DNA of 64,000 nt from Oncomelania hupensis (lineage: Eukaryota; Mollusca; Gastropoda; Littorinimorpha; Pomatiopsidae): contig CM072516.1 in assembly GCA_036898135.1 (NCBI GenBank), forward strand, positions 58,998,176-59,062,175, read 5' to 3'. The notes under the pieces are model-generated. The model saw nothing but the letters and a program-made list of their open reading frames with translations. It searched no databases and was not told the origin of the DNA. Position 1 is the stretch's first letter. Each line of letters begins with the position of its first letter. The position numbers were made by a program, and so were the translations under genes. This document shows, piece after piece, positions 10,233 through 20,604 of this stretch.

Positions 10233-10742
10233 AATATCCTGTTATTGTAATGAGATCAATATTATCTGAAGTCGAGATTATTATTGTGGGAAAATGTTTT
10301 TAAAATGTCCAATTCACGTTAAGAGATGCCTGTTTACTAATGTAATTAACGTGATCCCAATTTACAAGCGTGTGCTGAAGGCTTTTGCTGCATGGCCTGT
10401 TGTATCGGGTGTCGTTTAATGATCGATGGAATAATAACAGAAAGATAGAATGATGTCAGTTTTGTTTCAGGCTCAAGGCATCTGTACACTGTAATTGTAC
10501 CCTATGCTTCAGGGAAATTAAAAACAAGAATAAACAAAAGATGACGTCACCATGATGACATCAACCAATATGCATACATTTGTGTCATCTGGTAGGGATC
10601 ATTATGTCTTAACTATATACCAAGTTTAACAGAAATCCATCCATTAGTTGTAGAGAAAACAGTCCACAAGTGACAGCCGGACGCCAGACTACAAAACAAC
10701 AATTCCCCAAATTACGCTCTAGAACTAAAAACTGGAAAGAAA
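10233..10742. other. Repeat-derived sequence without genes
   Basis: 10385-10430 resembles the sequence beside the tRNA-Lys unit ('ggcctgttgtatcgggtg', as at 8640). 10535-10700 resembles other interspersed non-coding repeats. No reading frame is supported. Confidence 0.4.
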
Positions 10743-10806
10743 CAAAATCGACCAACGTGGGTTCGAACCCACGAGCCATTCTCTACCGACTGAGCTAGTC
10801 GGTTTG
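10743..10806 (-). pseudogene. tRNA-like fragment lacking the anticodon arm
   Basis: Minus-strand 'ctagctcagtcggtagaga' (A box) is followed almost directly by 'gtgggttcgaacccac' (perfect T arm, B box). The anticodon arm is deleted. It is probably a SINE head or decayed tRNA and cannot be a functional tRNA. Confidence 0.6.
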
Positions 10807-10840
10807 ACACGTACATATCTATTCAGATCTATAATTGTGT

Positions 10841-11030
10841 GTAGCTGTAGATTATAGTCACACGACACCGAAGCGTAAAGGCGACTACTGGTCACATTAT
10901 TCTGAAACCAACGAACCAGTAATGGTAAGGGGAAAATAATATGGTCACACATTGGCCAATCCGGGATTCGAACCAGGTACCTTTCGGTTACTAGTAAGAC
11001 GCTCTACCAACTGAGCTACCCGGCCCCTCT
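10841..11030 (-). mobile_element. SINE-D, tRNA-Thr-like SINE, with target duplication
   Basis: The minus-strand head has A box 'tagctcagttggtagagcg', the loop sequence CTAGTAA typical of tRNA-Thr(AGT), and B box 'ggttcgaatcc'. A 115-bp body follows. An 11-bp duplication 'tataattgtgt' flanks it at 10830-10840 and 11031-11041. A second copy is inserted in the gypsy RT at 35280-35477. Confidence 0.85.
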
Positions 11031-11199
11031 TATAATTGTGTCTGTTACCTGCAAGTGTAAAACAGCACACTACCATCAGTTCTAAGCCAACCACCAAGAC
11101 AGGCTTACACAATACTTGCTTCTAGGTTTGATAACATACAGAGTATCTATAAGTCCGATAAGGCATCAGCCGACCATTGACTCAGAGGCTTACCCCACA

Positions 11200-14098
11200 A
11201 TGCGTAGATGAGACTACCAGAGGCCTACGCACAGGTCAACGGTAGTCCATGCGCATTAAATGTTTTAAAATATGGAAGTACAGGTATATGTTCCAGTGTC
11301 AAAGTTTCAAGAGGAAATCCTGACCTAATCATCCTTTTTTTTTTAATCCAAAAAGGTTCAGCAACTTACTATAGGGAAGATTTAGTGCTTAGGAAATGTG
11401 GAAATAGAAACTTCTCTTCTTTTGAGTGTTTAGATTTTGTGATGTCCAGTGGTAAGCATTCTGTGCGGACAATTGCAATTTACAGACCCCCTCCTTCACA
11501 AGAAAATAAACTGAAAGTCTCGACGTTTTATGAGGATTTTGGTGCACTATTAAACTCCATATCAAACAAGAATGTTCTCATTGTGGGTGATTTCAACATT
11601 CATTGGGATGACCCGAAAGATAGTACTACTCGCAAACTAGTGCAGATGTTGGATTCCGCGAGTCTCACTCAGCATGTGAATCAATCTACACAGCGCGGTG
11701 GACACACTCTGGATTGGATTGTATCACGGTCTGACAAGCCCGTCTTTGTGCAGACTGTGGCGGTGGAGGACGTGCTCTTGTCAGACCATTTCCTTGTCTC
11801 CTGTGAGCTGAACATGGACAGGCCTGTGGCCCCCAGAAAAACTGTAAAAATGCGTCATCTGAAGAATATTGACATGGATGCTTTTCGCAATGACCTGAAG
11901 GAATCTGAGCTGCTTTCTTCTCCTCCTGAGGGTGTGGAACAACTTGCAGCTCTGTACAACAATACCCTGATGGAACTTCTCAACAAACATGCTCCTGAGA
12001 CTGCCATGCGCATCCCTGACAGGCGTGATACTGCGTGGTTTGACGATGCTGTAAAAAGGTCCAAGAAAGCTCGTCGACAAGCTGAAAAGCGGTGGCGTAA
12101 CAGTGGTTTAGAGGTCGACCGTCAAATCTATCAACAAGCAAGAAATCGCTGCTCCCAGGAAGTCAAGAAAGCTCGAGCAAGGCATGTACGAACCCTCATT
12201 GACATTGCAAGTGGTGATCCACGTAAAGTGTTTTTAGTGATCAATGATCTCCTGGGGAAACAACCTAGGTCCCCAGTGTTGCCGGAACTGTCCAGAGAAG
12301 ATGCTGCAAATAGTCTGTCTGCCTACTTCACTGATAAAATTGAGACAATTAGGACAAGCTTTGGAGACAGTCGTAGTCTTCCAGAAGTACCATCATCATT
12401 TAAGGGCTCTCCGCTGACTACGTTTGAACCAATATCTGAGGACCAGCTGAGAAAAATCATCTCGTCGTCGAGACCCACATCCTGTGAAGTGGACCCTGCT
12501 CCAACCAGACTTGTGTTGGACTGCTTGGATGTTTTGCTGCCAGTGCTGCTCAAGATCATAAATTGTAGCCTTCAGTCCTCCACAGTGCCCAAGTCGTTCA
12601 AGGCAGCAGCTATCAAACCATTGCTGAAAAAGAAGGGACTCGATGAACATGAATCTAAGAATTTTAGGCCAGTGTCAAATCTACCGTATGTATCGAAACT
12701 GCTCGAGAGAGCAGTTTGTCAGCAACTGATGCAGCACCTGATTAAACATGATCTGCTGGACGTCTACCAGTCTGCCTATAAGCCAGGTCACAGTTGTGAA
12801 ACCGCACTGACTCGCTTTTTAAATGATATTTTGTGCAGTGCGGACTATGGTGATCTTGTTCTTGTGGTTCTGTTGGATTTGAGTGCAGCGTTTGACTGCA
12901 TTGATCACAACCTGCTTCTCCTGAAACTCTCTGCTAAAATAGGAATTACATCATCTGCTCATCAGTGGATTCACTCCTACCTGTTAGACAGGACACAACG
13001 TGTTATCGTCGATGGGGCATCATCGCCTGACGTACCTCTCACTTGTGGTGTACCACAAGGGTCTGTTCTAGGGCCAATATTATTCTCCATGTACACTACC
13101 CAGCTTGGTAAAATCATTGAAAGCTTTGGAATCAGCCGAAAACTCTTTGCGGATGACAGTGAACTGTACAAAGCATTTCATCCTAGCGCATCCTCCACGT
13201 CAGAGGCAATCCAGAGTCTCGAAAGCTGTTGTCGGGAGATCAAGTCTTGGATGTTCTCCAACAGGTTAAAATTAAATGATGAGAAAACAGAGGTGTTACT
13301 TTGTGGCTCAGATGCCTGTCGTCGAAAGGTATCTGTGGACTCCCTCCAAGTTGGCTCTTCGACTATTCCGGTGTCCAGCACAGTACGAGACCTTGGTCTT
13401 CTTGTGGACAGCGGCCTCACCATGGTGCCTCAGGTCAGCGCCACAGTCAGATCATGCTACCTTGGTCTGCGAACACTGGGTCAACTTAGGCCAGATCTGG
13501 ACAGAAAAACGGCCAACACACTTGCTGTTTCGCTCATCCAGTCTCGCTTGGACTTCTGCAACAGCTGTGTTTGGGGCTTGCCCAAGTGCCAGCTGCAGAG
13601 GCTACAAAAAGTTCAAAACACAGCAGCTCGGATTGTGACAAAAGCTAAGACTCATGAGCATATTACACCAGTTCTTCAGGAACTTCATTGGCTCCCCGTT
13701 GAAAAGCGGATTGAACATAAAATGCTTTCCCTTGTGTTTGGATGCAAGGAAGGATCAGCACCCAAGTATCTGCAAGAACTCCTGCCTTGGCATGCTCCTG
13801 AGCGAAACCTTCGGTCTAGCTCACAGTGCAAGATCTCTGTGCCAAGTGTCGATCGACATAAGAAAAAGAACTTTGGAGCAAAGTCTTTTGAATGTGCAGC
13901 TCCTCTCCTGTGGAACAGACTTCCTCTCTCGCTACGTCAGTGTAGCTCCAAAGCAGCCTTCAAGCGTCAGCTGAAGACACATCTTTTTAATCAGTGACCA
14001 AAACAGATTTTTTTTTTTTTTTCCCCCAGCGCACCGAGCATGCTTACTTGGCCTGGATGGAATCGCGCTATACAAGTGTACATCATCATCATCATCAG
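11200..14098 (+). mobile_element. L2/CR1-like LINE copy
   Basis: It contains the coding frame 11208-13997 and a short 3' region of about 100 bp that ends in (cat)n at 14081-14098. A short 3' UTR plus a simple-repeat end is usual for L2/CR1-type LINEs. No target duplication was found by eye, and the 5' border is uncertain. Confidence 0.75.
11208..13997 (+). CDS. L2/CR1-like LINE polyprotein, EN (partial)-RT
   Basis: A 929-codon open frame. The endonuclease C-terminal half is visible: YRPPP (around residue 95), GDFNIHW (127-133) with catalytic Asp and Asn, and SDH (192-194). The usual N-terminal catalytic Asn and Glu motifs are absent, so the frame is 5'-truncated or recombined. RT motifs follow: NFRPVSNLP, LLDLSAAFDCIDH, GVPQGSVLGPILF and FADD (647-650). 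The RT would make cDNA from LINE RNA on nicked target DNA. The frame has no internal stop, which suggests recent activity. The first ~45 codons do not look like LINE protein, so the ATG at 11208 may not be the native start. Confidence 0.85.
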   Translation: MRLPEAYAQVNGSPCALNVLKYGSTGICSSVKVSRGNPDLIILFFLIQKGSATYYREDLVLRKCGNRNFSSFECLDFVMSSGKHSVRTIAIYRPPPSQENKLKVSTFYEDFGALLNSISNKNVLIVGDFNIHWDDPKDSTTRKLVQMLDSASLTQHVNQSTQRGGHTLDWIVSRSDKPVFVQTVAVEDVLLSDHFLVSCELNMDRPVAPRKTVKMRHLKNIDMDAFRNDLKESELLSSPPEGVEQLAALYNNTLMELLNKHAPETAMRIPDRRDTAWFDDAVKRSKKARRQAEKRWRNSGLEVDRQIYQQARNRCSQEVKKARARHVRTLIDIASGDPRKVFLVINDLLGKQPRSPVLPELSREDAANSLSAYFTDKIETIRTSFGDSRSLPEVPSSFKGSPLTTFEPISEDQLRKIISSSRPTSCEVDPAPTRLVLDCLDVLLPVLLKIINCSLQSSTVPKSFKAAAIKPLLKKKGLDEHESKNFRPVSNLPYVSKLLERAVCQQLMQHLIKHDLLDVYQSAYKPGHSCETALTRFLNDILCSADYGDLVLVVLLDLSAAFDCIDHNLLLLKLSAKIGITSSAHQWIHSYLLDRTQRVIVDGASSPDVPLTCGVPQGSVLGPILFSMYTTQLGKIIESFGISRKLFADDSELYKAFHPSASSTSEAIQSLESCCREIKSWMFSNRLKLNDEKTEVLLCGSDACRRKVSVDSLQVGSSTIPVSSTVRDLGLLVDSGLTMVPQVSATVRSCYLGLRTLGQLRPDLDRKTANTLAVSLIQSRLDFCNSCVWGLPKCQLQRLQKVQNTAARIVTKAKTHEHITPVLQELHWLPVEKRIEHKMLSLVFGCKEGSAPKYLQELLPWHAPERNLRSSSQCKISVPSVDRHKKKNFGAKSFECAAPLLWNRLPLSLRQCSSKAAFKRQLKTHLFNQ

Positions 14099-14580
14099 AT
14101 CTGAGAACCTAAAAACATATGTGTGATCCTCCGCGAACCTTCTACGAACATTCCAAAGCCCTTAGAGACACTATTCCATCCACTCCTATATTATCATTTA
14201 AAACGCAGTATAGAAAATCAAGACTGTGATTTCGGTTTCCAAATTAAAAAACCAACAACTTTATTGGACCTTTTCAACCAATCGACGAGTTTACCATGTG
14301 GTTTCTGTGTTCAAGTTAGCGTTCTGCTGGATGTGGGCGGAGAGAGTCGTCTTATAATAAATTAGTAGTCCGACTGGATGTTCATAATTCTAAATTCATC
14401 TTGCATAATTATATGTGCATTAGAAGGTTTGCCAAACAGATGAGCGAGAGAAGAGGCTTAAAAAAGTGTGAAGTGATAGCCCCCCCCAAATGTTGCCTCC
14501 CTGACTGATATCGGCTGATAACGATCACGTCAGCGTAATTGCTGGTCTTGCCACGCATCCTATCTGTCCGTCCTCCCTTG
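14099..14580. other. Non-coding sequence, nothing recognised
   Basis: No supported frame, RNA gene or repeat was seen between the LINE end and the CT array. Confidence 0.4.
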
Positions 14581-14583
14581 CGC

Positions 14584-14585
<2 letters not shown>

Positions 14586-14622
<37 letters not shown>
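14586..14622. repeat. (CT)n microsatellite
   Basis: About 37 bp of CT directly upstream of a GC-rich, promoter-like stretch. Confidence 0.95.
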
Positions 14623-14623
<1 letters not shown>

Positions 14624-14871
14624 CTTACAACTTCAAAGATGGCGCCCCGTCACGTCACGCCACAGAAGGTGGTGTCCCTTTACACGCACGCGTACTCCAG
14701 CCTCGTTTTCGTTGCATCAACATCAAGGGAAGCAAATCTCACCGCCTCGTCAGGGGGTCGGCGAGTAATTGATTGCACTCTTCTCCTCCGGAGCCGTGCT
14801 TCGGGCATCGAAAGTTTCCCTGGCTTCCGGTTGATCTTCGGATGTGGCAGTGGCAGTGGGGGTCGTTGTAA
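14623..14871 (+). promoter_or_regulatory. Possible promoter and first exon of an unknown plus-strand gene
   Basis: The stretch is GC- and CpG-rich against an AT-rich background. It has a YY1-like site overlapping an ATG (caaagatggcgcc, around 14634), a CRE-like 'cacgtcacg', an open frame from that ATG, and a good 5' splice-site match (aact/gtaagt) at 14872. Read through, the frame ends at 14899. I see no matching downstream exon, so this could equally be a chance GC island. The protein piece matches nothing I recognise. Confidence 0.25.
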
Positions 14872-15097
14872 CTGTAAGTCGGGGAAGAGCGCTCTTTAAG
14901 GCAATTATCAATTATTGCGCCGGAGTCTCTAATGTAATAGTTCTTATTCTTCCTCTGAAGAATTATCCAGGTAAATGAACTATAACTCCCAATGTTCCCA
15001 ATAACGATTTAGCCAAAAAGCATCTCTTCTTTCTTTCTTTCTGTCTTTCATTTTTCCTTTCTTTCTCCCCGGGGAGGGAGGTGGGAAGGGGGGGGAG

Positions 15098-15905
15098 GGT
15101 GCCAGGCGTTTCTGTATAAGTAGTATCCCCACTTTCTGGAGTAGTCCCCTATATGCTTATAGTGTCCGGGGACGTTAATCTACATGCCTGCCTGGAGATT
15201 TAGTATCTTTGGCATTTTTACCTATAGTCAGGTCTGGCTGGCCTTTAAACTCCTTGTCTTCTCTCGTCAGGACATGGCAAGAGACCAGACCTGATCTGGT
15301 CTTTATCTATTGTATAGGGCCTTCGGACCTTTTTTAAATAATTGTTCTTAACATTTTATAATTGGACGTAAAGCTTTGCTTGCTGCGGAGGTTTAGTGCT
15401 TTAAATTCCCACTGTCGCTGTCTTTCTCCTTTATTTTTTCTCATTCGTACTCTGTTCTATCAATATACTATATGGCCTACTATCTTCTTCGCTAGACCAG
15501 TCACCCTTTTTTTTTTCTTGAAAACTCTTCCAAAACTCCCCATTTGTTTATAAGGTCTGTTGGGTCAGCTTGGGAATATTGGACGCTTTCTGCCAAATGG
15601 TCACTAGGGCTTCCTATGAAATTATTATTTAACAATGTAGGCATTTTATATGTATGTGTTTTGTTGATATTTTATAATGATGTTTATATTGTATTCTGTT
15701 TTTGTAAACGGGGGTTCGATAAATTAGAGTATAGCCTCAGCGTCCCTTGCGTGGGATGTCTTTATTGTAAAGTGACTGGCTGGTGGAGTGCCTTCAGTGT
15801 TACCACTAGGGTTGTTTCAACAGATGTCTTATACGAATCGGATTAAGTTCTCTTTCAACCAAGTTGTGGTTCTGTTCAACTCTTTTCAGTCCGCTGGACC
15901 TTATA
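15098..15905 (+). mobile_element. Family L retroposon, copy 1 (with internal insertion)
   Basis: It begins with the family 5' end 'gggtgccaggcgtttctgta', is interrupted at 15143-15385 by unrelated sequence, and resumes with 'tttagtgctttaaattccc' to end at 'tccgctggacc' plus 'taatgaataacta'. It is diverged from the other copies. Confidence 0.8.
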
Positions 15906-16021
15906 AGTAATGAATAACTAACGAACTCTTCCTTTATTTTTATTTTTATATTTTTTACAAACTAACAAACAAAATTTAAAAAAAGAAACAAAAATATATT
16001 AAAATGTACTTCCAGACACAA

Positions 16022-16084
16022 ATATGCAAGCTCACACAAGCCCACAAGCCCACACCCACACATACACGCACAAACACATACACG

Positions 16085-16117
<33 letters not shown>

Positions 16118-16130
16118 CCACACACACAAA
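16022..16130. repeat. CA-rich microsatellite
   Basis: Mixed cacaca/ccaca followed by cgcgcgcgc and a pure (CA)n near 16092-16117, which is a potential Z-DNA-forming tract. Confidence 0.9.
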
Positions 16131-16384
16131 GTGCTGAAAACCAGCATTTTCAAGTAAGACAATCCTTATTCTTAAAATTCAAAAGAAGATAACTCTGTCA
16201 TTGTAAGGATCTTAAAAAACTGCGCATCCTTTTAAAGGATTTGAAATAAAATACCTTTAAACAAGTACACTTAGCAATACTCAACAATGAACGAGACATG
16301 CATATCGACTTCGTTGTCATCCTAGTCGATTTCTTCCTTGGTCGATTTCTTTCTCAATTTATTTTCCTAATTTGTTTTACTTTC

Positions 16385-16473
16385 TCCTCCTTTTCCTCCT
16401 CCTCCCCCTCCTCCTTCTTATCATCATCATCGTCATCATAAATATCATCATGATCATCATGATCATGATCATG

Positions 16474-16528
<55 letters not shown>

Positions 16529-16552
16529 CAATCTTTATCATCATCATCTTGG
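16385..16552. repeat. (TCC)n and (ATC)n compound microsatellite
   Basis: cctcct-rich sequence followed by (atc/atg)n up to 16552. Its apparent open frames in both directions come from the 3-bp period. Confidence 0.9.
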
Positions 16553-16654
16553 AAGTTTCTGTTTCATGTCGTTTGTCACACATAATCTGCTTATATATAA
16601 TACGGGTACAAAATCAATCAATACATGTAATACACACACACACCTTCACACACA

Positions 16655-16925
16655 CACATGCCTACCTACCCAACGTTGTGTGGTAGGCACATTTTTAGCA
16701 TCGTTGTGGGGTACATACACTGCATAGCATATTTCACGTAATATTAGCTTATGCTGACTTTGGGCAGTTTTAACATAATTGCCGAGCAGTGACGAATGTT
16801 TTTCATCAAGAATGAGGCCAAACCGGTTACTTTGAAAATGGGAGCCTTGTGCTTATGTTGTGAGGTATAACTGCATGAATATTCATGAGGTCAACAGGAA
16901 CTACCTCACAAGTACGTTACAGTGT
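16655..16925 (+). mobile_element. Family M repeat, copy 1
   Basis: It shares 'cacatttttagcatcgttgtg', 'gcagttttaacataattgc' and 'cagtgaygaatgtttttcatc' with copies at 23853 and 25776. It ends near 'acctcacaagtacg', resembling the inverted end seen at 24102-24121. Non-coding and probably MITE-like. Confidence 0.55.
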
Positions 16926-17044
16926 TTCCAATTATGAAAATTATCTGTTGCAATACTCATTATGTAAGATGGGGGTTTTTTGGTAATTAAATTATATATA
17001 AATGATAAATAAGCATAGCAGCATTATATAGTGTATGTACATGT

Positions 17045-18350
17045 AATTTGAAAATAAACACCGAGCAGATGTGACTTTTAAACAGTTAATTTTTCTACCT
17101 ATCTGAACATATCATAGCATCATTCTTCCCCCGCAGATTGATATGATTAATTATTATTAGTCTCTTCTAACACAATGTTCTGTGAGGATTGTTATTGCTG
17201 TTGGTTAGTTATTTTGCGTCAATGTTTTACTTTTGTTCATAATGTTGCATAGCGGTTGTTTCATATTATCAAATTGTTGTTAATGTGCTTTAGTTGAATC
17301 TATTACATTGGAACCTCCAATATGTGATCTTGCAAAATGCACTCCAAATGTGATCTTATAATAGAAGGGTATGATAACTTAAACAGAGAGACAAAGCACA
17401 CATACCACTTGTTCAGATCAAAAGTAAATTATTTCAAGAGAGAATTTTATATTAAAGGGATTACATTACAACGGAAACAGAGAGGCAAGGCACACATGCC
17501 ACTCATTCAAAAGCAAACTATTTCAAACTTTTATTAACGAATTGTAAACGAATCTGTAGTATCTTTTTTCCTTTGTTTATTTTGTTGTTTTTGTTTGTTT
17601 GTTCAATTTAGCCTATACTCTATAAACCAGTCGGAAAGGATCGCTCCATTACAAAGGTGTAATTCATATTATAAGTAAACTTATCAGTCATAAATACAGG
17701 TCACACAATAGGCGAGGTATACTGGAGAGACAACAGACATTGGAGGTTTTACAGTATGTAAATTGTTTGTGGGAATACAGGATACAGTGGAAGTAAAATT
17801 CTGAAAGTAAAAGGTTGTGATTTACTTTAATATGTTTGTCTTGCTTGAATGACAACATATGTTGATTCACCACCACCATTACATTACAAACAACAAACAA
17901 GCATAAGTATTCAGTGCCCGAGTCAGCATGTTAGTGTCTGCGCTGTCATACAATTGATCTGGTTTGTGTTATTTTGTTTCTGTATAAACACATCATCAAA
18001 CAATTGACATACATTTCCTCTTTTATTCAGATGAAACAAAATCAACAGGCGATCTAAATTTACAGGTCAAGTACTGTAACTTTGAACAATGAATAAATGC
18101 TAGAAGCAACAAGAACAATATGGAAATAATTTCAAATGGTTTTTTTCCAGATACAGTTATATATTTGCAAATCTTTAAACTACATTTGTGTTCACACATG
18201 AAAACAAGAGCAAAAAAGTGTACTATTAATTGTCATATTTGACTAACATTGTTGGCACTGTGAACTTGACTGTAAGTCATTCAATCACTGATACATTTCG
18301 ACCACTCGTAGCTCTAAATACAACCTACCAGGTATAAAACAGACAGACAT
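17045..18350. other. AT-rich sequence, nothing recognised
   Basis: Low-GC sequence with short frames only. I see no motif, RNA gene or repeat shared with the rest of the window. Confidence 0.4.
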
Positions 18351-18359
18351 TACATTACA

Positions 18360-18930
18360 TGACATGATTATTGCTTTAGGTCCAGCGGACTCTTCCGAGC
18401 CAAATCAGGACCAGACAACCCCTGATCCGCATAAAAGATCTGCTGAAACAACCCTAGTGGTAAAACTGAAGGCACTCCACCAGCCAGTCACTTTATAATA
18501 AATACATCCCACGCAAGGGACGTTGAGGCTATACACTAATTTATCGAACCCCCATTTACAAAAGCAAAATAGAATACAATCGTTACAAAACAGCAACAAA
18601 ACACATATATATATAAAATGCCTACATTGATAAATAATAACATCATATCAAGCCCTAGTGACCAACTGGCAGAAAGCGTCCAATATTCCCAAGCTGATCC
18701 AAAAGACCTCACACACAAATAAGGAGTCTTGTCCCGGAAGAGTTTTCAAGAAAAAAGGTAGGTGACTGGTCTAGCGAAGAAGAAGATAGTATAGCAGATT
18801 GATAGAACAGAGCAGGAATGAGAAAGAACAAATGAGAAAGACAGCGACAGTGGGAATTTAAAGCACTAAATTTCCAGAAAGTGGGGATACTATTTATACT
18901 GAAACTCCCGGCACCCCAACGGGAGTGACA
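18360..18930 (-). mobile_element. Family L retroposon, copy 2
   Basis: Minus-strand orientation: the 5' end lies near 18930 ('gttggggtgccgggag', then the TATAAATAG motif), and the 3' end 'tccgctggacctaaagcaat' near 18370 continues into an 'atcatgtcatgtaatgt' tail. About 560 bp. Confidence 0.85.
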
Positions 18931-18944
18931 GACGGACGGACAAG

Positions 18945-19455
18945 CATTTGTTTGGATTTAATTTTTGGACTAACTATTTCAGACTATATCGCGCAAATTT
19001 GCACAAATCGAGACACTTGAGTTTTGGGTTCATAGACTCACATTGTTATACATGTGAGTCAAAAATAGGTTTCGTGTAATTAGCCAGGTTACAGTACAAA
19101 AACATAGGTTCAGCGTAATCAGCTAGGTTACAGTATTTGCACAGAGGGGATGCACCACAGACTTGTATCTGGACACACAAAAGACACGTCACAGGCATAG
19201 GCATTCGCAAGTCAAGGTACAAGCGCCTGTGGGATGGAAAGACCGATATTTCTTTGGATATCATTATTATTATTAGACTATTTAAGATTTATTTCGCACA
19301 GATTTGCAGAAATCTAACTAGAAGGACAAACCAAATATGACTCACATGTTCCTTTAAGAACTCACAATATCTAACATGAAAATGAGTGCCCAGAAAAACA
19401 AAATGATACGTGGCATTAAAATTCAAAGTAATACCGACTTTGATCTTTCTATCAT
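18945..19455. repeat. Family N interspersed repeat, 5' part
   Basis: It contains 'ttcgcacagatttgca' near 19293, which recurs near 18990 and 20432, and 'agaaggacaaacc...cacatg' near 19320, which recurs at 23343. Non-coding. Confidence 0.5.
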
Positions 19456-19467
19456 GACTTTGAGATG

Positions 19468-19765
19468 GTAAAGGTAAAAAGCTAAAGGTAGTCCCATAGC
19501 CTTGTGGCCGTAGGGGAGCGTGATGTTGGAGATCACACTTATCTTGGGCCAGCGTAATGAGGGTGATGCCCATCTCTCTCCCTCGCTGCTTTACCTTCCC
19601 CACCCTTAAGAGAGTAGGTACTCAGTCACAGTTGAGTCAACTGGGGGCGTTGTTATTTGTCGCTTCACGTTTTGCAGTCACCCATCCAAGTGCTAATCGC
19701 ACTGGAGGGTGCTTAACTTGCGACACAGTAGCGAGTGCTCCAACCACTGCGCTATCCGACACCCC
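19468..19765 (-). mobile_element. SINE-B, chimeric tRNA/5S-like SINE (copy 3), with target duplication
   Basis: Full element in minus orientation, head near 19765 and tail of ttacc/tttt near 19468. A perfect 12-bp duplication 'gactttgagatg' flanks it at 19456-19467 and 19766-19777. It splits a family N repeat, whose two halves join across the duplication. Confidence 0.92.
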
Positions 19766-19777
19766 GACTTTGAGATG

Positions 19778-20530
19778 ACCGGCTCCAAATCAAATAAACT
19801 ACAGCAAAAGTTGTATTATGCCCAAAACAACGGTGACCTTGGGATGACCTTGACCTTCATGTGACTTCATGCAAGTCTGATCAAATAACCCAATATTGTT
19901 GCATACTATGGGTTAAATAAATAGCCATTCCACTGTACAATGACCTAATTTTGTATGTTTTTGCGAGGCCTAAAATTACCTTGACCTTCAAGATCAAAGC
20001 AAAAAGGGAACATGTATACCAGATTAATCTATCATCTCTAAATTTAACAAGTCTGGACTTTATATCTCTCATAGTCCATGGTCGTTGATATCTATTATGC
20101 ATCAAAGAATCATAAGTTCAATACTAATAACCTAGAAAAAAAAAAGAGTAAACTGTGTGAACAATTGTCATTAAAAAAACAACTAATAATTGTTGACCCT
20201 GTGACCTTGATCTTGAGGTGAAGTCATTAATTCACTGATCCTTTATAAGGTCTCATAAGTATACACCATTTTAACAAGTTTAGTTGTGATAGTTGAAATA
20301 GGTTCTTAGATATTAATCCACTTGCAAGTTTTGCACAGATGGCGGACAGACAGACGGACCGACGCACACACAGACGGACCGATGGACACAATTTTTATTA
20401 ACATGTCATAGTTGGACTAATTTAGGACACATTTCGCACAGATTTGCAAAAATATAGACTTTCTTCTTTTTGGATGGGGTGGGGGGTGGGGGGTAGTGGG
20501 CAGGGGTGGCGGTGGGTGAGTGAATATGAA
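19778..20530. repeat. Family N interspersed repeat, remainder
   Basis: Rich in 'tgaccttga' words (for example around 19839, 19979 and 20201) and containing 'gacagacagacggaccgac' near 20344 and 'ttcgcacagatttgca' near 20432. Pieces recur at 22755-22975 and 23343-23705. No coding potential seen. Confidence 0.5.
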
Positions 20531-20531
20531 T

Positions 20532-20604
20532 GTGAGTCAAAACATAAGTTGTTTGGGCAAGTACAGTAACATCAACATACATTTCAATGCATTTGAGTCA
20601 AAAA
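20532..20604. repeat. 73-bp direct repeat, left copy
   Basis: Matches 22027-22099 with about two mismatches. Together they bracket a 1.42-kb block holding a LINE fragment and a family L copy. Confidence 0.9.

Noticed and set aside
15544..15846. A 100-codon membrane-like protein shared by several family L copies
   Set aside because: The frame recurs only because the copies are homologous. It is broken by indels in most of them (for example copies 2, 3, 5 and 6), so it decays as non-coding sequence would.
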